This document shows positions 25,601 to 37,308 of a stretch of 64,000 bases of DNA, piece by piece; the stretch's first letter is position 1, and each line of letters opens with the position of its first letter. A program made the position numbers and the translations under genes. The notes beneath the pieces are model-generated. The model was given only the letters and a program-made list of their open reading frames with translations, did not search any database and was not told the origin of the DNA. The stretch is taken from assembly GCA_035578905.1 (NCBI GenBank), contig JAQJVL010000002.1, positions 2,889,229-2,953,228 of the forward strand, read 5' to 3'. Source of the stretch: Stictocephala bisonia (taxonomy: Eukaryota > Arthropoda > Insecta > Hemiptera > Membracidae).

Positions 25601-25905
25601 AGAAGGAAAATGGTCATTTACTCAACCCAACATTCTTCAATGATGGGAAATTCAGCTGCTTAGATGTCATGAAGAGTCATGAATAAAATTCTTAAAACAA
25701 TTGAAATTATACTATTTCTTTAAAAAGTTTTTAAAAACCCCTAGTAAATAACTCTTATTATTCTAGTAATGAATTTTTTAAAATGACTTCTATTTAATGA
25801 CTTAGTTATTAATGATTTGTTGTGCTTCTTTAGTTAATCAGAAATACATTTTCTCATTTATAGCACTGTATTCAAAGAGATAAATAAAAATAAATAAAGT
25901 AGCAA
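22690..25905 (+). mobile_element. Degraded near-full-span jockey/CR1-like LINE
   Basis: The order of domains is that of a non-LTR retrotransposon. A short open frame (22685-22885) could be an ORF1 remnant. An endonuclease start HYNIQNVFRKAEELNIF lies at about 22998, with HGGSCILLSKK (about 23173), ILGGDLSFNTL (about 23403) and DPGLSDHKAQF (about 23598). A linker follows at 23969-24367. Reverse-transcriptase blocks are IINKEQFGFIENLSTFDA (about 24596), LSKAFDSMDVQILLNKM (about 24721), CPQGSILNPTLF (about 24893) and NADDTSAV (about 24996), where the catalytic F/YxDD box has become NADD. C-terminal blocks VLGVFIDSKLSFNFHIDYI and MTYGLVVWGGT follow, and the tail is AT-rich (AAATAAAAATAAATAAAG). 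Stops and frameshifts are frequent, so it is dead. Confidence 0.88.
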
Positions 25906-26658
25906 GAAACATCCACTAAAATTTTCATATTTTCCGATAAGATAATATGTGGCTTGCATACTGGTGTCTCGAATGATTGGCTTTTAACTTAATCGGTTTT
26001 TAATTATTGTCAACACTGTGAATGATGAGTATGGTGACAGTGGACGCGCCGTGACATATCGTTTATAGGCAACATGAGTTCAGTACCCATATTGCGGTTC
26101 AGCAGTTGCAGGCGCTCTTCGCCCCTAACAGCCAGGCACGCCTGACTGTGCACGACTGGTGCGGCGTTTACTGACCCTCACTAATAAAAATGAACACTTT
26201 TCTGTCAGTCCTTTTAACTGCATACTTCCAAACCACCCTTTCTACTCTCAAGAAATATACTGACGGATGGACTGATTTGGTCCATGGACTAAACATAGAC
26301 ACATATTGGTGTCAGGTATTTAGCACGTTTATCCAAAGAATGGTGTTTAGCCTAAGATATTTTAGAGATTCCAAATAGCTAATCTTTTATTCGTATGTAG
26401 GTCAAATTCTTTTTTCTTTCTGTATGCTATGTCCACAAAATCTTGTTTTGTTGTGTATAGTTTTCTTCCAAAGAAGTTGATGATTTTAAAAATCATAACT
26501 GTAACTTTGATATATGTTAATTTGCAAGATGAAAGTACATGATTACATTGAAGAAAGTTTAAAATAGCCTCTGATGACGGTTATAACATTCTTTTATCAC
26601 TATGCTACAAACCAAATCAGCTGACATCATGTTGATATTTCATTCACTTTTTAGGCTT

Positions 26659-26695
26659 TAGTATGTGAAACGTTTAATACACGTTTCACATACTA
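26659..26695. repeat. Perfect 15-bp palindrome hairpin
   Basis: TAGTATGTGAAACGT (26659-26673) and ACGTTTCACATACTA (26681-26695) are exact reverse complements with a 7-nt spacer. It may be a remnant of a foldback element or the contact point of a short inverted duplication. No terminator or gene lies beside it. Confidence 0.85.
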
Positions 26696-26864
26696 ACGTA
26701 TTCAGCTCTTAGTAGCCACTCTAAATTATATCCACAAATAACTTGTGTTATAAAAATACACAATAAGATGAAGTAAAATATTGTAAATTATATTTGTTAG
26801 TAAACAATGCGATGGTAAATGTGGAAATAAATAACACTTTAAATGAGACATGTCTCTTACAGTA

Positions 26865-26985
26865 ACCTCAACTTATGAAGGGGACAGCTTTCGTTTGGAG
26901 GAAGGGTTGAAGGATTTCGGTGTCAGGTGACTTGAAGCGTGAAATGGTAATAGGATTGTGGTGGAGACGAACTGGAAACGGGCGC
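26865..26985 (+). repeat. Dispersed repeat, copy 2 (pair with 6065-6165)
   Basis: GTAACCTCAACTTATG, GTGAAATGGTAATAGGATTG and GAGACGAACTGG align with the copy at 6065-6165. A 65-codon minus-strand frame overlaps but is not conserved between the copies, so it is not a gene. Confidence 0.6.
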
Positions 26986-27439
26986 TTTGTTTCCTTTGGA
27001 TTCAAAAATCTGCTTTCCCAATTACTAACGGTTCCTACGTGAACTACAACTAACATTGTTGACATTTTGTATTTACTTTTTTACAACATATCATTTCTTT
27101 TACTATTTAATTAATCATGTGAAATTAATTTAATTAATTATTAATTTTGTTGCTTCTATACATCCAGTATAGTAGACCAAAAGTTGATATAATTATTTTA
27201 TTTTATTTAAAAACATCGAGAGTAGCATATATAGTGTCACACGTTTAACAGTACAATATTATAAAAATAATTTCCCATACAAAAATAAATTGATGGTCTA
27301 CTAGAACAGTACTCCACCTATCAATTGAAAATTAGTGATGCAACACAGTCATTATTACGGATAGAATCTTTTAAATAGACAAACATTTTTGGGCGTTTAT
27401 CGTGAATCGAGACGGACTTCTTAAAACTTCTCCCACTTT

Positions 27440-27960
27440 CTATAATAGGTGGGTATCAGGATTCAATAGGTTGTCACTAATAGGAGGGAGAAAGTATAGA
27501 TCATGTCTTATGGGTGGATAGGAAGTCTATTTAGATAATGACTAGAAGTGGTGGGAGGGGAACGTGTCAGTTAGTGTCTCGTAGGTGAATCAATGGGAGG
27601 CTTCAGGTGTGCCTTGTGGGTGAGTTGGAAGGCACTGTAGATCGTGACTGGAAATGGTGGGGGAGACCTGTCAGATAGTGTGTCGTAGGTGAATCGATGG
27701 GAGGCATTAGGTGTGCCTTATGGGTGGGTTGGAAGTATCTTTAGAGCGTGACTGGAAGTGGTAGGGGAGACCTGTCACTTAGAATCTCGTAGGAGAGTGG
27801 TTGGTTGGGAAGATCCATCAGGTGTGCCTTGTGGGTGGGTTGGACGTATCTTTAGTTGGGTTGACTGGAAGTGCTGGGGAAGGGGGACCTGTTAGTTAGT
27901 GTGTCGTAGGTGGGTCGATGGGAGTCATCATTCTTGTGGGTGGATTGGAATATATAACTA
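27440..27960. repeat. ~105-bp G-rich tandem repeat
   Basis: About four and a half copies. The GACTGGAAGTGGTGGG-like anchor occurs at 27540, 27646, 27750 and 27863 (intervals 106, 104 and 113). Each unit carries CCTGTCAGTTAGTGTCTCGT, GGTGAATCGATGGGAGGC and GTGTGCCTTGTGGGTGGGTT. The strand is strongly G/T-rich. Confidence 0.9.
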
Positions 27961-29330
27961 GTTATGTCATAACTTCCTAAAATAAAATAATTTAATAAAT
28001 TATAATAACTAAGTTAACATTTTTATTTCAATATACAACATTTTAAGTAACTTAAATACATTTCTATGGTTCCTCATCAAACGTTCTAACCTATCTTTTA
28101 ATGATCATGAGGATAAACTAACTATCCAAAACATGTTACCGATTTAAATGTTAAAAAGTGTACTCAGTTATTATAATAATTTATGCTACTATTATTGCAG
28201 TAGTATAAATAATTAGTTGGTACAAATATTTTATAAATAAAACTTTTGCATGAGTAACGTATGATGGTTAATATTTGTACATAAGATATAAGTGCTTAGC
28301 AAGTGTAAAACCACTTAAATGTCTGACAATAGCAGCCAACATAAATCCGGGTGAGTGCCACAAAATGCATTAGTGGTATTGACGCGGGAGAAACTGCAAC
28401 GCAGATGCAGCAGTGCTACCAGCCAAGTTGTCATCAGCAACAATCACAATCCAGTCTTTGTGGAACTTGCCACTCTATCTGCTGACTGAAGCTGATATTG
28501 TTCCCGTTCAGTTAGTTGCGTCATCTCGGTAATTAATGTCTTTGGGTTAATAACAAATTATGTTGTATATGTTGGGTATTTTCTTTTAATACTTTATAGA
28601 AATGCTACTGTTGATTTTAAGTATGATTTTTTTGTTTTAACACGCAGTTAAAATGAAAATATTGATGTTGAAGCTTGAAAATGTTGGTACAAATAAAAAG
28701 TTCCAAACTTTTTTCATAAGATTTTGATGAAAAAAACAAGAAATGATATGAAAGTATCAATATAAATATTTATATATATAAGTAATTTTATCATTTTCTT
28801 ATTCAACATTTAAATGTAATTATTTGTAACCAAAAATTCACTTTAATTGAGGTTATACTTTTTCAGTTTTAATAAAATTTACAGTTCTTTGATCTTTCCT
28901 TACTGTTCATATATTATTTCTACACACATCTAAAAATAATTTTAACATACATTTGTTTTAAAAATCAGATATAACATCACTTGTATCGGCAAAACTGCCT
29001 AAATTTTAAACAAAATCATCACAATATTGTCCCTAATTTTCAGGAAATAATAAACACTTTCTCTGAAAATAAAAAAAAATTTAAATTTTAATAAGAAGAA
29101 AATATAATAATTCATTAGGTTGTATAAGCGTGAAATTATTATCATTTTACGCTCTTTTTCACAGAACTGTTATAACCAGTTTGGCCATGAGTTGAAAGTC
29201 CAGTCTCTATTAAAATATATTTGTATGTCAATCAAAAGATTCATAACCGAAAAAAATTCTAAACCTTATTTCTTAAATAAAAACGATTATCTAAATAATA
29301 CATATAAAAGAACAATAATTTATCAACTAA
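27961..29330. other. AT-rich DNA with one GC-richer island
   Basis: No gene is supported. A GC-richer island lies at about 28335-28520 (GACGCGGGAGAAACTGCAAC). The flank leading into the 75-bp array (about 29090-29330) is very A-rich and is the source of the unique N-terminal part of a spurious 535-codon frame. Confidence 0.5.
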
Positions 29331-30742
29331 TACTACTCTACCTACTGCAACTCTACCTACAATTAATCATCCTATTGATCCTCTACTTTTGGCTCCTCTA
29401 TCTACTACTCCTCTACATACTACCCCTCTACCTACTGTTACTCATCCTATTGATCCTCTACTTATGGCTCCTATATCTACTACTCCTCTACATACTACCC
29501 CTCTACCTACTGTTACTCATCCTATTGATCCTCTACGTTTGGCTCCTCTATCTACTACTCCTCTACATACTACCCCTCTACTTACTGTTACTCATCCTAT
29601 TGATCCTCTACTTATGGCTCCTATATCTACTACTCCTCTACATACTACCCCTCTACCTACTGTTAATCGTCCTATTGATCCTCTACTTTTGGCTCCTCTA
29701 TCTACTACTCCTCTACATACTACCCCTCTACTTACTGTTACTCATCCTTTTGATCCTCTACTTTTGGCTCCTCTATCTACTACTCCTCTACATACTACCC
29801 CTCTACCTACTGTTACTCATCCTATTGATCCTCTACTTTTGGCTCCTCTATCTACTACTCCTCTACATACTACCCCTCTACCTACTTTTATTCATCCTAT
29901 TGATCCTCTGCGTTTGGCTCCTCTATCTACTACTCCTCTACATACTACCCCTCTACCTACTGTTACTCATCCTATTGATCCTCTACTTTTGGCTCCTCTA
30001 TCTACTACTCCTCTACATACTACCCCTCTACCTACTGTTACTCATCCTATTGATCCTCTACGTTTGGCTCCTCTATCTACTACTCCTCTACATACTACCC
30101 CTCTACCTACTGTTACTCATCCTATTGATCCTCTACTTTTGGCTCCTCTATCTACTACTCCTCTACATACTACCCCTCTACTTACTGTTACTCATCCTTT
30201 TGATCCTCTACTTTTGGCTCCTCTATCTACTACTCCTCTACATACTACCCCTCTATTTACTGTTACTCATCCTATTGATCCTCTACGTTTGGCTCCTCTA
30301 TATACTACTCCTCTACATACTACTCCTTTACCTACTGTTACTCATCCTATTGATCCTCTACTTTTGGCTCCTCTATCTACTACTCCTCTACATACTACCC
30401 CTCTATTTACTGTTACTCATCCTATTGATCCTCTACTTTTGGCTCCTCTATCTACAACTCCACTACATACTATCCCTCTACCTACTGTTACTCATCCTAT
30501 TGATCCTCTACTTTTGGCTCCTCTATCTACTACTCCTCTACATACTATCCCTCTACCTACTGTTACTCATCCTATTGATCCTCTACTTTTGGCTCCTCTA
30601 TCTACAACTCCTCTACATACTACTCCTCTACCTACTGTTATTCATCCTATTGATCGTCTACCTACAGCTGCCCCACCTTTTAATCTCTACCACTTGCTCC
30701 TCTACATTTTGCTCCTATTCCTATTGATACTCTACTTATTGC
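29331..30742 (+). repeat. 75-bp higher-order satellite (5 x 15 bp)
   Basis: About 18-19 copies of a 75-bp unit: GGCTCCT anchors recur every 75 bp from 29391 (29466, 29541, 29616 and onward). Each unit divides into five diverged 15-mers: CTCTACTTTTGGCTC, CTCTATCTACTACTC, CTCTACATACTACCC, CTCTACCTACTGTTA and CTCATCCTATTGATC. Two long overlapping plus-strand frames (29120-30727 and 29389-30810) read Leu/Tyr-rich or Pro/Thr-rich repeats. They stay open only because the unit is stop-free and a multiple of three. Substitutions between copies change the amino acid in either frame, so no coding constraint is seen. Confidence 0.95.
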
Positions 30743-31248
30743 TAATTTATATATTCTATAAACACTTAAAGGTAAACCTACAGTTTTTTTCTAATTCTTA
30801 TAACAAATAAAACTTTACAACCGAGTAAATACACATACGGCCAAGTAAATGTAGCCCTATTGCCCTACACACGATATTGAAGCACCATTCACCCACCCTA
30901 CTCTTGTCATGATCGTTTAAAATAAAATGTATGTGTTTGTACTTAGCTTTTGAACCACTAGTGGTAAGTTATTTATTAAAACTATGTAAATAAAATGCTA
31001 GCACAGAGAAAAAAGTAACAGGGGTCGCTTTCGTATGGCCGCAGCGAACGCCTTAGTGGCCGTTATAGTTAGATTACAGCTAATGTACATCTTTATAGAT
31101 CTGTAGAAATAAATAATATATTTTTAATCTGGAGGATATGGAGCGATTAAAGGAAGGGCTTGACAAGGTGCTGGCCCAGGGATTCCTAAGGCGAACTGGA
31201 GAAATAACAAGACGATGACCTCTATTTCTTTATTTTCTGAGGTATTAG
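30743..31248. other. Spacer between inverted satellites, left part
   Basis: Non-repetitive AT-rich sequence with no gene. A short less AT-rich segment at about 31018-31075 (GTCGCTTTCGTATGGCCGCA) and another at about 31130-31215 are unidentified. Confidence 0.5.
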
Positions 31249-31260
31249 TAAATTAGTGCT

Positions 31261-31457
31261 ATTTTATTTATAATACCTTCGTCAGCGATCCTTTTTAATG
31301 GTCATTCATCCATCAAATGAATGATATTAAATATCATTTTTTAATATCATTCATTTTTAATATCGCTTTTTAATATCATCCTTTTTAATGATATTAAAAA
31401 GCGATCCTTTTTAATATCATTAAAAAGGATCGCTGACGAAGGTATTATAAATAAAAT
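31261..31457. mobile_element. MITE with perfect ~40-bp terminal inverted repeats
   Basis: The left end 31261-31300 and right end 31418-31457 are exact reverse complements (outer bases ATTTTATTTATAATACC, inner bases ending CTTTTTAATG), and pairing extends two bases further outward. The 197-bp element has an AT-rich interior made of repeated AATATCATT/CTTTTTAATA blocks and no coding capacity. The 11-mer TAAATTAGTGC flanks it at 31249-31259 and again at 31498-31508, with 40 bp of extra sequence on the right. This may be a target duplication of a larger original insertion. The superfamily is not determinable by eye. Confidence 0.93.
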
Positions 31458-31779
31458 AGTCAAAAACGAATCCTTGGGCTAAAATGAATTTATTTAATAA
31501 ATTAGTGCGTTTTGCTGAGATCAGAGAGAATTAAAAAAATTAAGGGAAAAATGTGACGTGGTGTAGAAATTCAACAATGTTATTAAAATTGTAATTTTTA
31601 CAAATATTTACCTCTCCATTCTTCTTTAATTTTAACAAAATGTTTAGCTATGTAACGTTACAATAGGTTTAAACGTTAAAACAGCTTCTCAACTATGTTA
31701 TCAATAGTTTATATGTTCCATTTACAGTTTGAAAAAATTAGCTTAGGATTATGACAGGTAAAAGCTACTCGAGTGCATC

Positions 31780-31955
31780 CACTCAAAAATAATTACCAGT
31801 TGTACCAACTGTGTAATACAAGTTGCTCAATATTGTTTCCGAGTTGGGAAACTTCGTCATTTCAGTTTAATTGGATGCAACATGTTCAAAGTTGGTAGAA
31901 ACTCCATGAGTGAGGTTGGCAGCTCTGCTCATGCCTGGCTAAGGACCTTTTGCGA
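31780..31955 (+). repeat. Dispersed repeat, copy 2 (pair with 10925-11100)
   Basis: AATTACCAGTTGTACCAACT, CAATATTGTTTCCGAGTTGG and TGGATGCAACATGTTCAAAG align with the first copy. Flanks differ between the copies, so this is a dispersed and not a segmental repeat. Confidence 0.7.
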
Positions 31956-32206
31956 AACATATGTTGATTACTATGAAACTTTTTGAGTTGAAGAATACAA
32001 GTAAAATTGATCGATGCTTTGACAAACAATTTTATAATTTTTACAACTCCATTTAAATCACCACTTCGTACTTTTTTAATGCTGATCTCCTTTTTTACTT
32101 AACTGCCCATTTCCCCAAAAACTATTGACTATTGATGCGGGGATTTCATTTATACAAAGTAACAGGAGAAACAGTATAGTAGAAGATTATTAGTATTAAT
32201 GATAAA

Positions 32207-32312
32207 TACTTCCAGTTCAGACCAGGATTGAAACTTACGCTTTCTATATCTCAGGATCGAAGGCCTGAGTTCTTAAATCACTCAGCTACCACGTACTGTG
32301 CAGGGGAATAGC
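32207..32312 (-). mobile_element. tRNA-like SINE head or tRNA pseudogene
   Basis: On the minus strand the segment reads GTGGTAGCTGAGTGATTTAA (A-box region) and later AAGTTTCAATCCTGG (B-box region), in tRNA-like order and spacing with a long variable region. It does not close into a clean cloverleaf by eye. It is probably a class-II (Leu/Ser-like) tRNA-derived SINE head or a decayed tRNA. Confidence 0.5.
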
Positions 32313-32943
32313 ACATCTGTACCAATTACAATATATTCAAAATTTAAATATGTACATATTTTTAGAGGGAGGTCGGTTTCCACTCACAAAATAACCAGCA
32401 ACATTGTATTTTTTATTGAAAAAATAAATTGTGCTGTATTGCTATTTATTGATTGATCAATGTTGACGGTGCTTTAGAATGTCTAATAGATACACATTTC
32501 AACCAAATATTGGCTAACATTGTATAACAGCATTCTTTTTTATTAAAAACATAAAAATGGGGATAAACGAAAAATGAAAAATAGGTCTCCAAGCTCTAAT
32601 TGTTACAGCTTATACCTTAATAAGTGTACTGGGTTATTAGGGTATCATTTTAATACGTATAATATTTACGTATTAAACGTATTAAAAGAGATTTTTCGTC
32701 ACCTAGCTACTCGTATTATGAGTAGCAATATATTTATAAAATAGAAATCATGTTGCCATGTGTTGAACTAGATTAAATATCTTGAATATTACGTAATATG
32801 AATTTATATTATTAGTAATAAATGCATAGATTTGAACTCAGTTCATTTATACAGAGTCAGTTACCTCCTAATTTGTTTCCGCAGTTAATAAAATATTTCT
32901 TTTTAATATTCTATTCAATTTAATTAACCGCCAATTTAATACA

Positions 32944-33320
32944 ATGTTGGTAGGTATAGGAGTAGTATGTAGAGGAGCAGTATGTAGAGTAGGAGTATGT
33001 AGAGGAGAAGTATGTAGAGGAGAAGTATGTAGAGGAGTAGTATGTAGAGGAGTAGTATGTAGAGGAGTAGTATGTAGAGGAGTAGTATGTAGAGTAGGAG
33101 TATGTAGAGGAGAAGTAGGTAGAGGTGTAGTAGGTAGAGGAGTAGTAGGTAGAAGAGTAGTAGGTAGAGGATCCAAAAGTACAGGATTAATAGGTTGAGT
33201 AACATAGGTAGAGGAGTAGTAGGTAGAGGAGAAGTAGGGAGAGGACTAGTAGGTAGAGGAGAAGTAGGTAGAGGAGTAGTATGTAGAGGAGCAGTAGGTA
33301 GAGGAGCCAAAAGTATAGGA
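32944..33320 (-). repeat. 15-bp satellite, AGGAG-type subarray
   Basis: Plus-strand units of the type GTAGAGGAGTAGTAT repeat every 15 bp. Near 33167-33215 and 33301-33345 there are units reading GAGCCAAAAGTATAGGATCA and ATAGGATGAGTAACAGTAGG, the reverse complement of the distinctive TTTTGGCTC / CCTATTGATC / CTCAT subunits of the 75-bp array at 29.3-30.7 kb. This shows that the two arrays are homologous and oppositely oriented. Open frames at 32868-33310 are repeat artefacts. Confidence 0.93.
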
Positions 33321-36300
33321 TCAATAGGATGAGTAACAGTAGGTAGAGTAGCAGTAGGTAGAGTAGCAGTAGGTAAAGTAGAAGTAGGTAGAGTAGTAGT
33401 AGATAGAGTAGTAGTAGGTAGAGTAGCAGTAGGTAGAGTAGCAGTAAGTACAGTAGCAGTAGGTAGAGTAGTAGTAGATAAAGTAGCAGTAGGTAGAGTA
33501 GTAGTAGATAGAGTAGTAGTAGATAGAGTAGTAATAGGTGGAGTAGTAATAGGTAGAGTAGTAGTAGGTAGAGTAGTAGTAGATAGAGTAGTAATAGGTA
33601 GAGTAGTAGTAGATAGAGTAGTAGTAGGTAGAGTAGTAGTAGGTAGAGTAGTAGTAGATAGAGTAGTAGTAGGTAGAGTAGCAGTAGGTAGAGTAGCAGT
33701 AAGTACAGTAGCAGTAGGTAGAGTAGCAGTAGGTAAAGTAGAAGTAGGTAGAGTAGTAGTAGATAGAGTAGTAGTAGGTAGAGTAGTAGTAGATAAAGTA
33801 GCAGTAGGTAAAGTAGTAGTAGATAGAGTAGTAGTAGGTAGAGTAGTAGTAGGTAAAGTAGAAGTAGGTAGAGTAGTAGATAGAGTAGTAGTAGGTAGAG
33901 TAGCAGTAGGTAAAGTAGTAGTAGGTAGAGTAGTAGTAGGTAGAGTAGCAGTAGGTAGAGTAGTAGTAGATAGAGTAGTAGTAGGTAGAGTAGTAGTAGA
34001 TAGAGTAGTAGTAGATAAAGTAGCAGTAGGTAAAGTAGTAGTAGATAGAGTAGTAGTAGGTAAAGTAGAAGTAGGTAGAGTAGTAGATAGAGTAGTAGTA
34101 GGTAGAGTAGCAGTAGGTAAAGTAGTAGTAGGTAGAGTAGTAGTAGGTAGAGTAGCAGTAAGTACAGTAGCAGTAGGTAGAGTAGCAGTAGGTAAAGTAG
34201 AAGTAGGTAGAGTAGTAGTAGATAGAGTAGTAGTAGGTAGAGTAGCAGTAGGTAGAGTAGCAGTAAGTACAGTAGCAGTAGGTAGAGTAGTAGTAGATAA
34301 AGTAGCAGTAGGTAGAGTAGTAGTAGATAGAGTAGTAGTAGATAGAGTAGTAATAGGTGGAGTAGTAGTAGATAGAGTAGTAGTAGGTAGAGTAGTAGTA
34401 GGTAGAGTAGTAGTAGATAGAGTAGTAGTAGGTAGAGTAGCAGTAGGTAAAGTAGCAGTAGGTAGAGTAGTAGATAGAGTAGTAATAGGTGGAGTAGTAA
34501 TAGGTAGAGTAGTAGTAGGTAGAGTAGTAGTAGATAGAGTAGTAATAGGTGGAGTAGTAATAGGTAGAGTAGTAGTTGGTAGAGTAGTAGTAGAAAGAGT
34601 AGTAATAGGTGGAGTAGTAATAGGTAGAGTAGTAGTAGGTAGAGTAGTAGTAGATAGAGTAGTAGTAGGTAGAGTAGTAGTAGATAGAGTAGTAATAGGT
34701 GGAGTAGTAATAGGTAGAGTAGTAGTAGGTAGAGTAGTAGTAGATAGAGTAGTAGTAGGTAGAGTAGTAGTAGATAGAGGAGCAGTAAGTAGAGTAGTAG
34801 TAGGTAGAGTAGCAGTAGGTAGAGTAGTAGTAGATAGAGTAGTAGTAGGTAGAGTAGCAGTAGGTAAAGTAGCAGTAGGTAGAGTAGTAGATAGAGTAGT
34901 AATAGGTGGAGTAGTAATAGGTAGAGTAGTAGTAGGTAGAGTAGTAGTAGATAGAGTAGTAATAGGTGGAGTAGTAATAGGTAGAGTAGTAGTAGGTAGA
35001 GTAGTAGTAGATAGAGTAGTAATAGGTGGAGTAGTAATAGGTAGAGTAGTAGTAGGTAGAGTAGTAGTAGATAGAGTAGTAGTAGGTAGAGTAGTAGTAG
35101 ATAGAGTAGTAATAGGTGGAGTAGTAATAGGTAGAGTAGTAGTAGGTAGAGTAGTAGTAGATAGAGTAGTAGTAGGTAGAGTAGTAGTAGATAGAGGAGC
35201 AGTAAGTAGAGTAGTAGTAGGTAGAGTAGCAGTAGGTACAGTAGCAGTAGGTAGAGTAGTAGTAGATAGAGTAGTAGTAGGTAGAGTAGCAGTAGGTAGA
35301 GTAGTAGTAGGTAGAGTAGTAATAGGTGTAGTAGTAATAGGTAGAGTAGTAGTAGGTAGAATAGTAGTAGATAGAGTAGTAATAGGTGGAGTAGTAATAG
35401 GTAGAGTAGTAGTAGGTAGAGTAGTAGTAGATAGAGTAGTAGTAGGTAGAGTAGTAGTAGATAGAGGAGCAGTAAGTAGAGTAGTAGTAGGTAGAGTAGC
35501 AGTAGGTACAGTAGCAGTAGGTAGAGTAGTAGTAGATAGAGTAGTAGTAGGTAGAGTAGCAGTAGGTAGAGTAGTAGTAGGTAGAGTAGTAGTAGGTAGA
35601 GTAGTAGTAGGTAGAGTAGTAGTAGATAGAGTAGCAGTAGGTAGAGTAGCAGTAGGTAAAGTAGCAGTAGGTAGAGTAGCAGTAGGTAAAGTAGTAGTAG
35701 GTAGAATAGTAGTAGACAGAGTAGTAGTAGGTAGTGTAGCAGTAGATAGAGTAGTAGTAGGTAGAGTAGTAGTAGGTAGAGTAGTAGTAGGTAGAGTAGT
35801 AGTAGGTAGAGTAGCAGTAGGTAAAGTAGCAGTAGGTAGAGTAGTAGATAGAGTAGTAATAGGTGGAGTAGTAATAGGTAGAGTAGTAGTAGGTAGAGTA
35901 GTAGTAGATAGAGTAGTAATAGGTGGAGTAGTAGTAGATAGAGGAGCAGTAAGTAGAGTAGTAGTAGGTAGAGTAGCAGTAGGTACAGTAGCAGTAGGTA
36001 GAGTAGTAGTAGGTAGAGTAGTAGTAGATAGAGTAGTAGTAGGTAGAGTAGTAGTAGATAGAGTAGTAATAGGTGGAGTAGTAATAGGTAGAGTAGTAGT
36101 AGGTAGAGTAGTAGTAGATAGAGTAGTAGTAGGTAGAGTAGTAGTAGATAGAGGAGCAGTAAGTAGAGTAGTAGTAGGTAGAGTAGCAGTAGGTACAGTA
36201 GCAGTAGGTAGAGTAGTAGTAGATAGAGTAGTAGTAGGTAGAGTAGCAGTAGGTAGAGTAGTAGTAGGTAGAGTAGTAATAGGTGTAGTAGTAATAGGTG

Positions 36301-37308
36301 GAGTAGTAGTAGGTAGAGTAGTAGTAGATAGAGTAGTAATAGGTGGAGTAGTAATAGGTAGAGTAGTAGTAGGTAGAGTAGTAGTAGATAGAGTAGTAGT
36401 AGGTAGAGTAGTAGTAGATAGAGGAGCAGTAAGTAGAGTAGTAGTAGGTAGAGTAGCAGTAGGTACAGTAGCAGTAGGTAGAGTAGTAGTAGATTAGAGT
36501 AGTAGTAGGTAGAGTAGTAGTAGGTAGAGTAGTAGTAGGTAGAGTAGTAGTAGGTAGAGTAGTAGTAGGTAGAGTAGTAGTAGATAGAGTAGCAGTAGGT
36601 AGAGTAGCAGTAGGTAAAGTAGCAGTAGGTAGAGTAGCAGTAGGTAAAGTAGTAGTAGGTAGAATAGTAGTAGACAGAGTAGTAGTAGGTAGTGTAGCAG
36701 TAGATAGAGTAGTAGTAGGTAGAGTAGTAGTAGGTAGAGTAGTAGTAGGTAGAGTAGTAGTAGGTAGAGTAGTAGTAGATAGAGTAGCAGTAGGTAGAGT
36801 AGCAGTAGGTAAAGTAGCAGTAGGTAGAGTAGTAGTAGATAGAGTAGTAGTAGGTAGAGTAGTAGTAGGTAGAGTAGTAGTAGATAGAGTAGTAGTAGGT
36901 AGAGTAGCAGTAGGTAAAGTAGCAGTAGGTAGAGTAGTAGATAGAGTAGTAGTAGGTAGAGTAGCAGTAGGTAGAGTAGTAGTAGGTAGAGTAGCAGTAG
37001 GTAAAGTAGCAGTAGGTAGAGTAGTAGATAGAGTAGTAGTAGGTAGAGTAGCAGTAGGTAGAGTAGCAGTAGGTAAAGTAGCAGTAGGTAGAGTAGTAGA
37101 TAGAGTAGTAGTAGGTAGAGTAGCAGTAGGTAGAGTAGCAGTAGGTAGAGTAGTAGTAGGTAGAGTAGCAGTAGGTAAAGTAGTAGTAGGTAGAATAGTA
37201 GTAGACAGAGTAGTAGTAGGTAGTGTAGCAGTAGATAGAGTAGTAGTAGGTAGAGTAGCAGTAGGTAGAGTAGTAGTAGATAGAGGAGCAGTAGGTATAG
37301 TAATAGGA
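33321..37308 (-). repeat. 4-kb 15-bp satellite with higher-order structure
   Basis: About 265 copies of GTAGAGTAGTAGTAG-like 15-mers; subunit variants differ as GTAGTA/GCAGTA/GTAATA and GGTAGA/GATAGA/GGTAAA/GGTGGA/GGTACA. The marker GAGGAGCAGTAAGTAG recurs at 34777, 35194, 35464, 35941, 36151 and 36421 (spacings 417, 270, 477, 210 and 270), so blocks of 14, 18 and about 28 or 32 units have been duplicated recently. Some spacings are multiples of 15 less 3 bp because of 12-nt units. The 1395-codon minus-strand frame (33321-37508) covers the array and runs antisense through a LINE; it is not a gene. Confidence 0.95.

Larger units (their letters stand above)
25906..27435. other. AT-rich DNA with one GC-rich island
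   Basis: No gene is supported. A distinctly GC-rich patch at about 26036-26170 (GTTGCAGGCGCTCTTCGCCC) stands out and is unidentified. A perfect short hairpin at 26659-26695 and a dispersed repeat at 26865-26985 are annotated separately. Confidence 0.5.

Noticed and set aside
29120..30810. Two long overlapping plus-strand frames (Leu/Tyr-rich and Pro/Thr-rich)
   Set aside because: Both are open only because the 75-bp unit lacks stops. Differences between units are not biased to synonymous positions in either frame. There are no splice or promoter signals.
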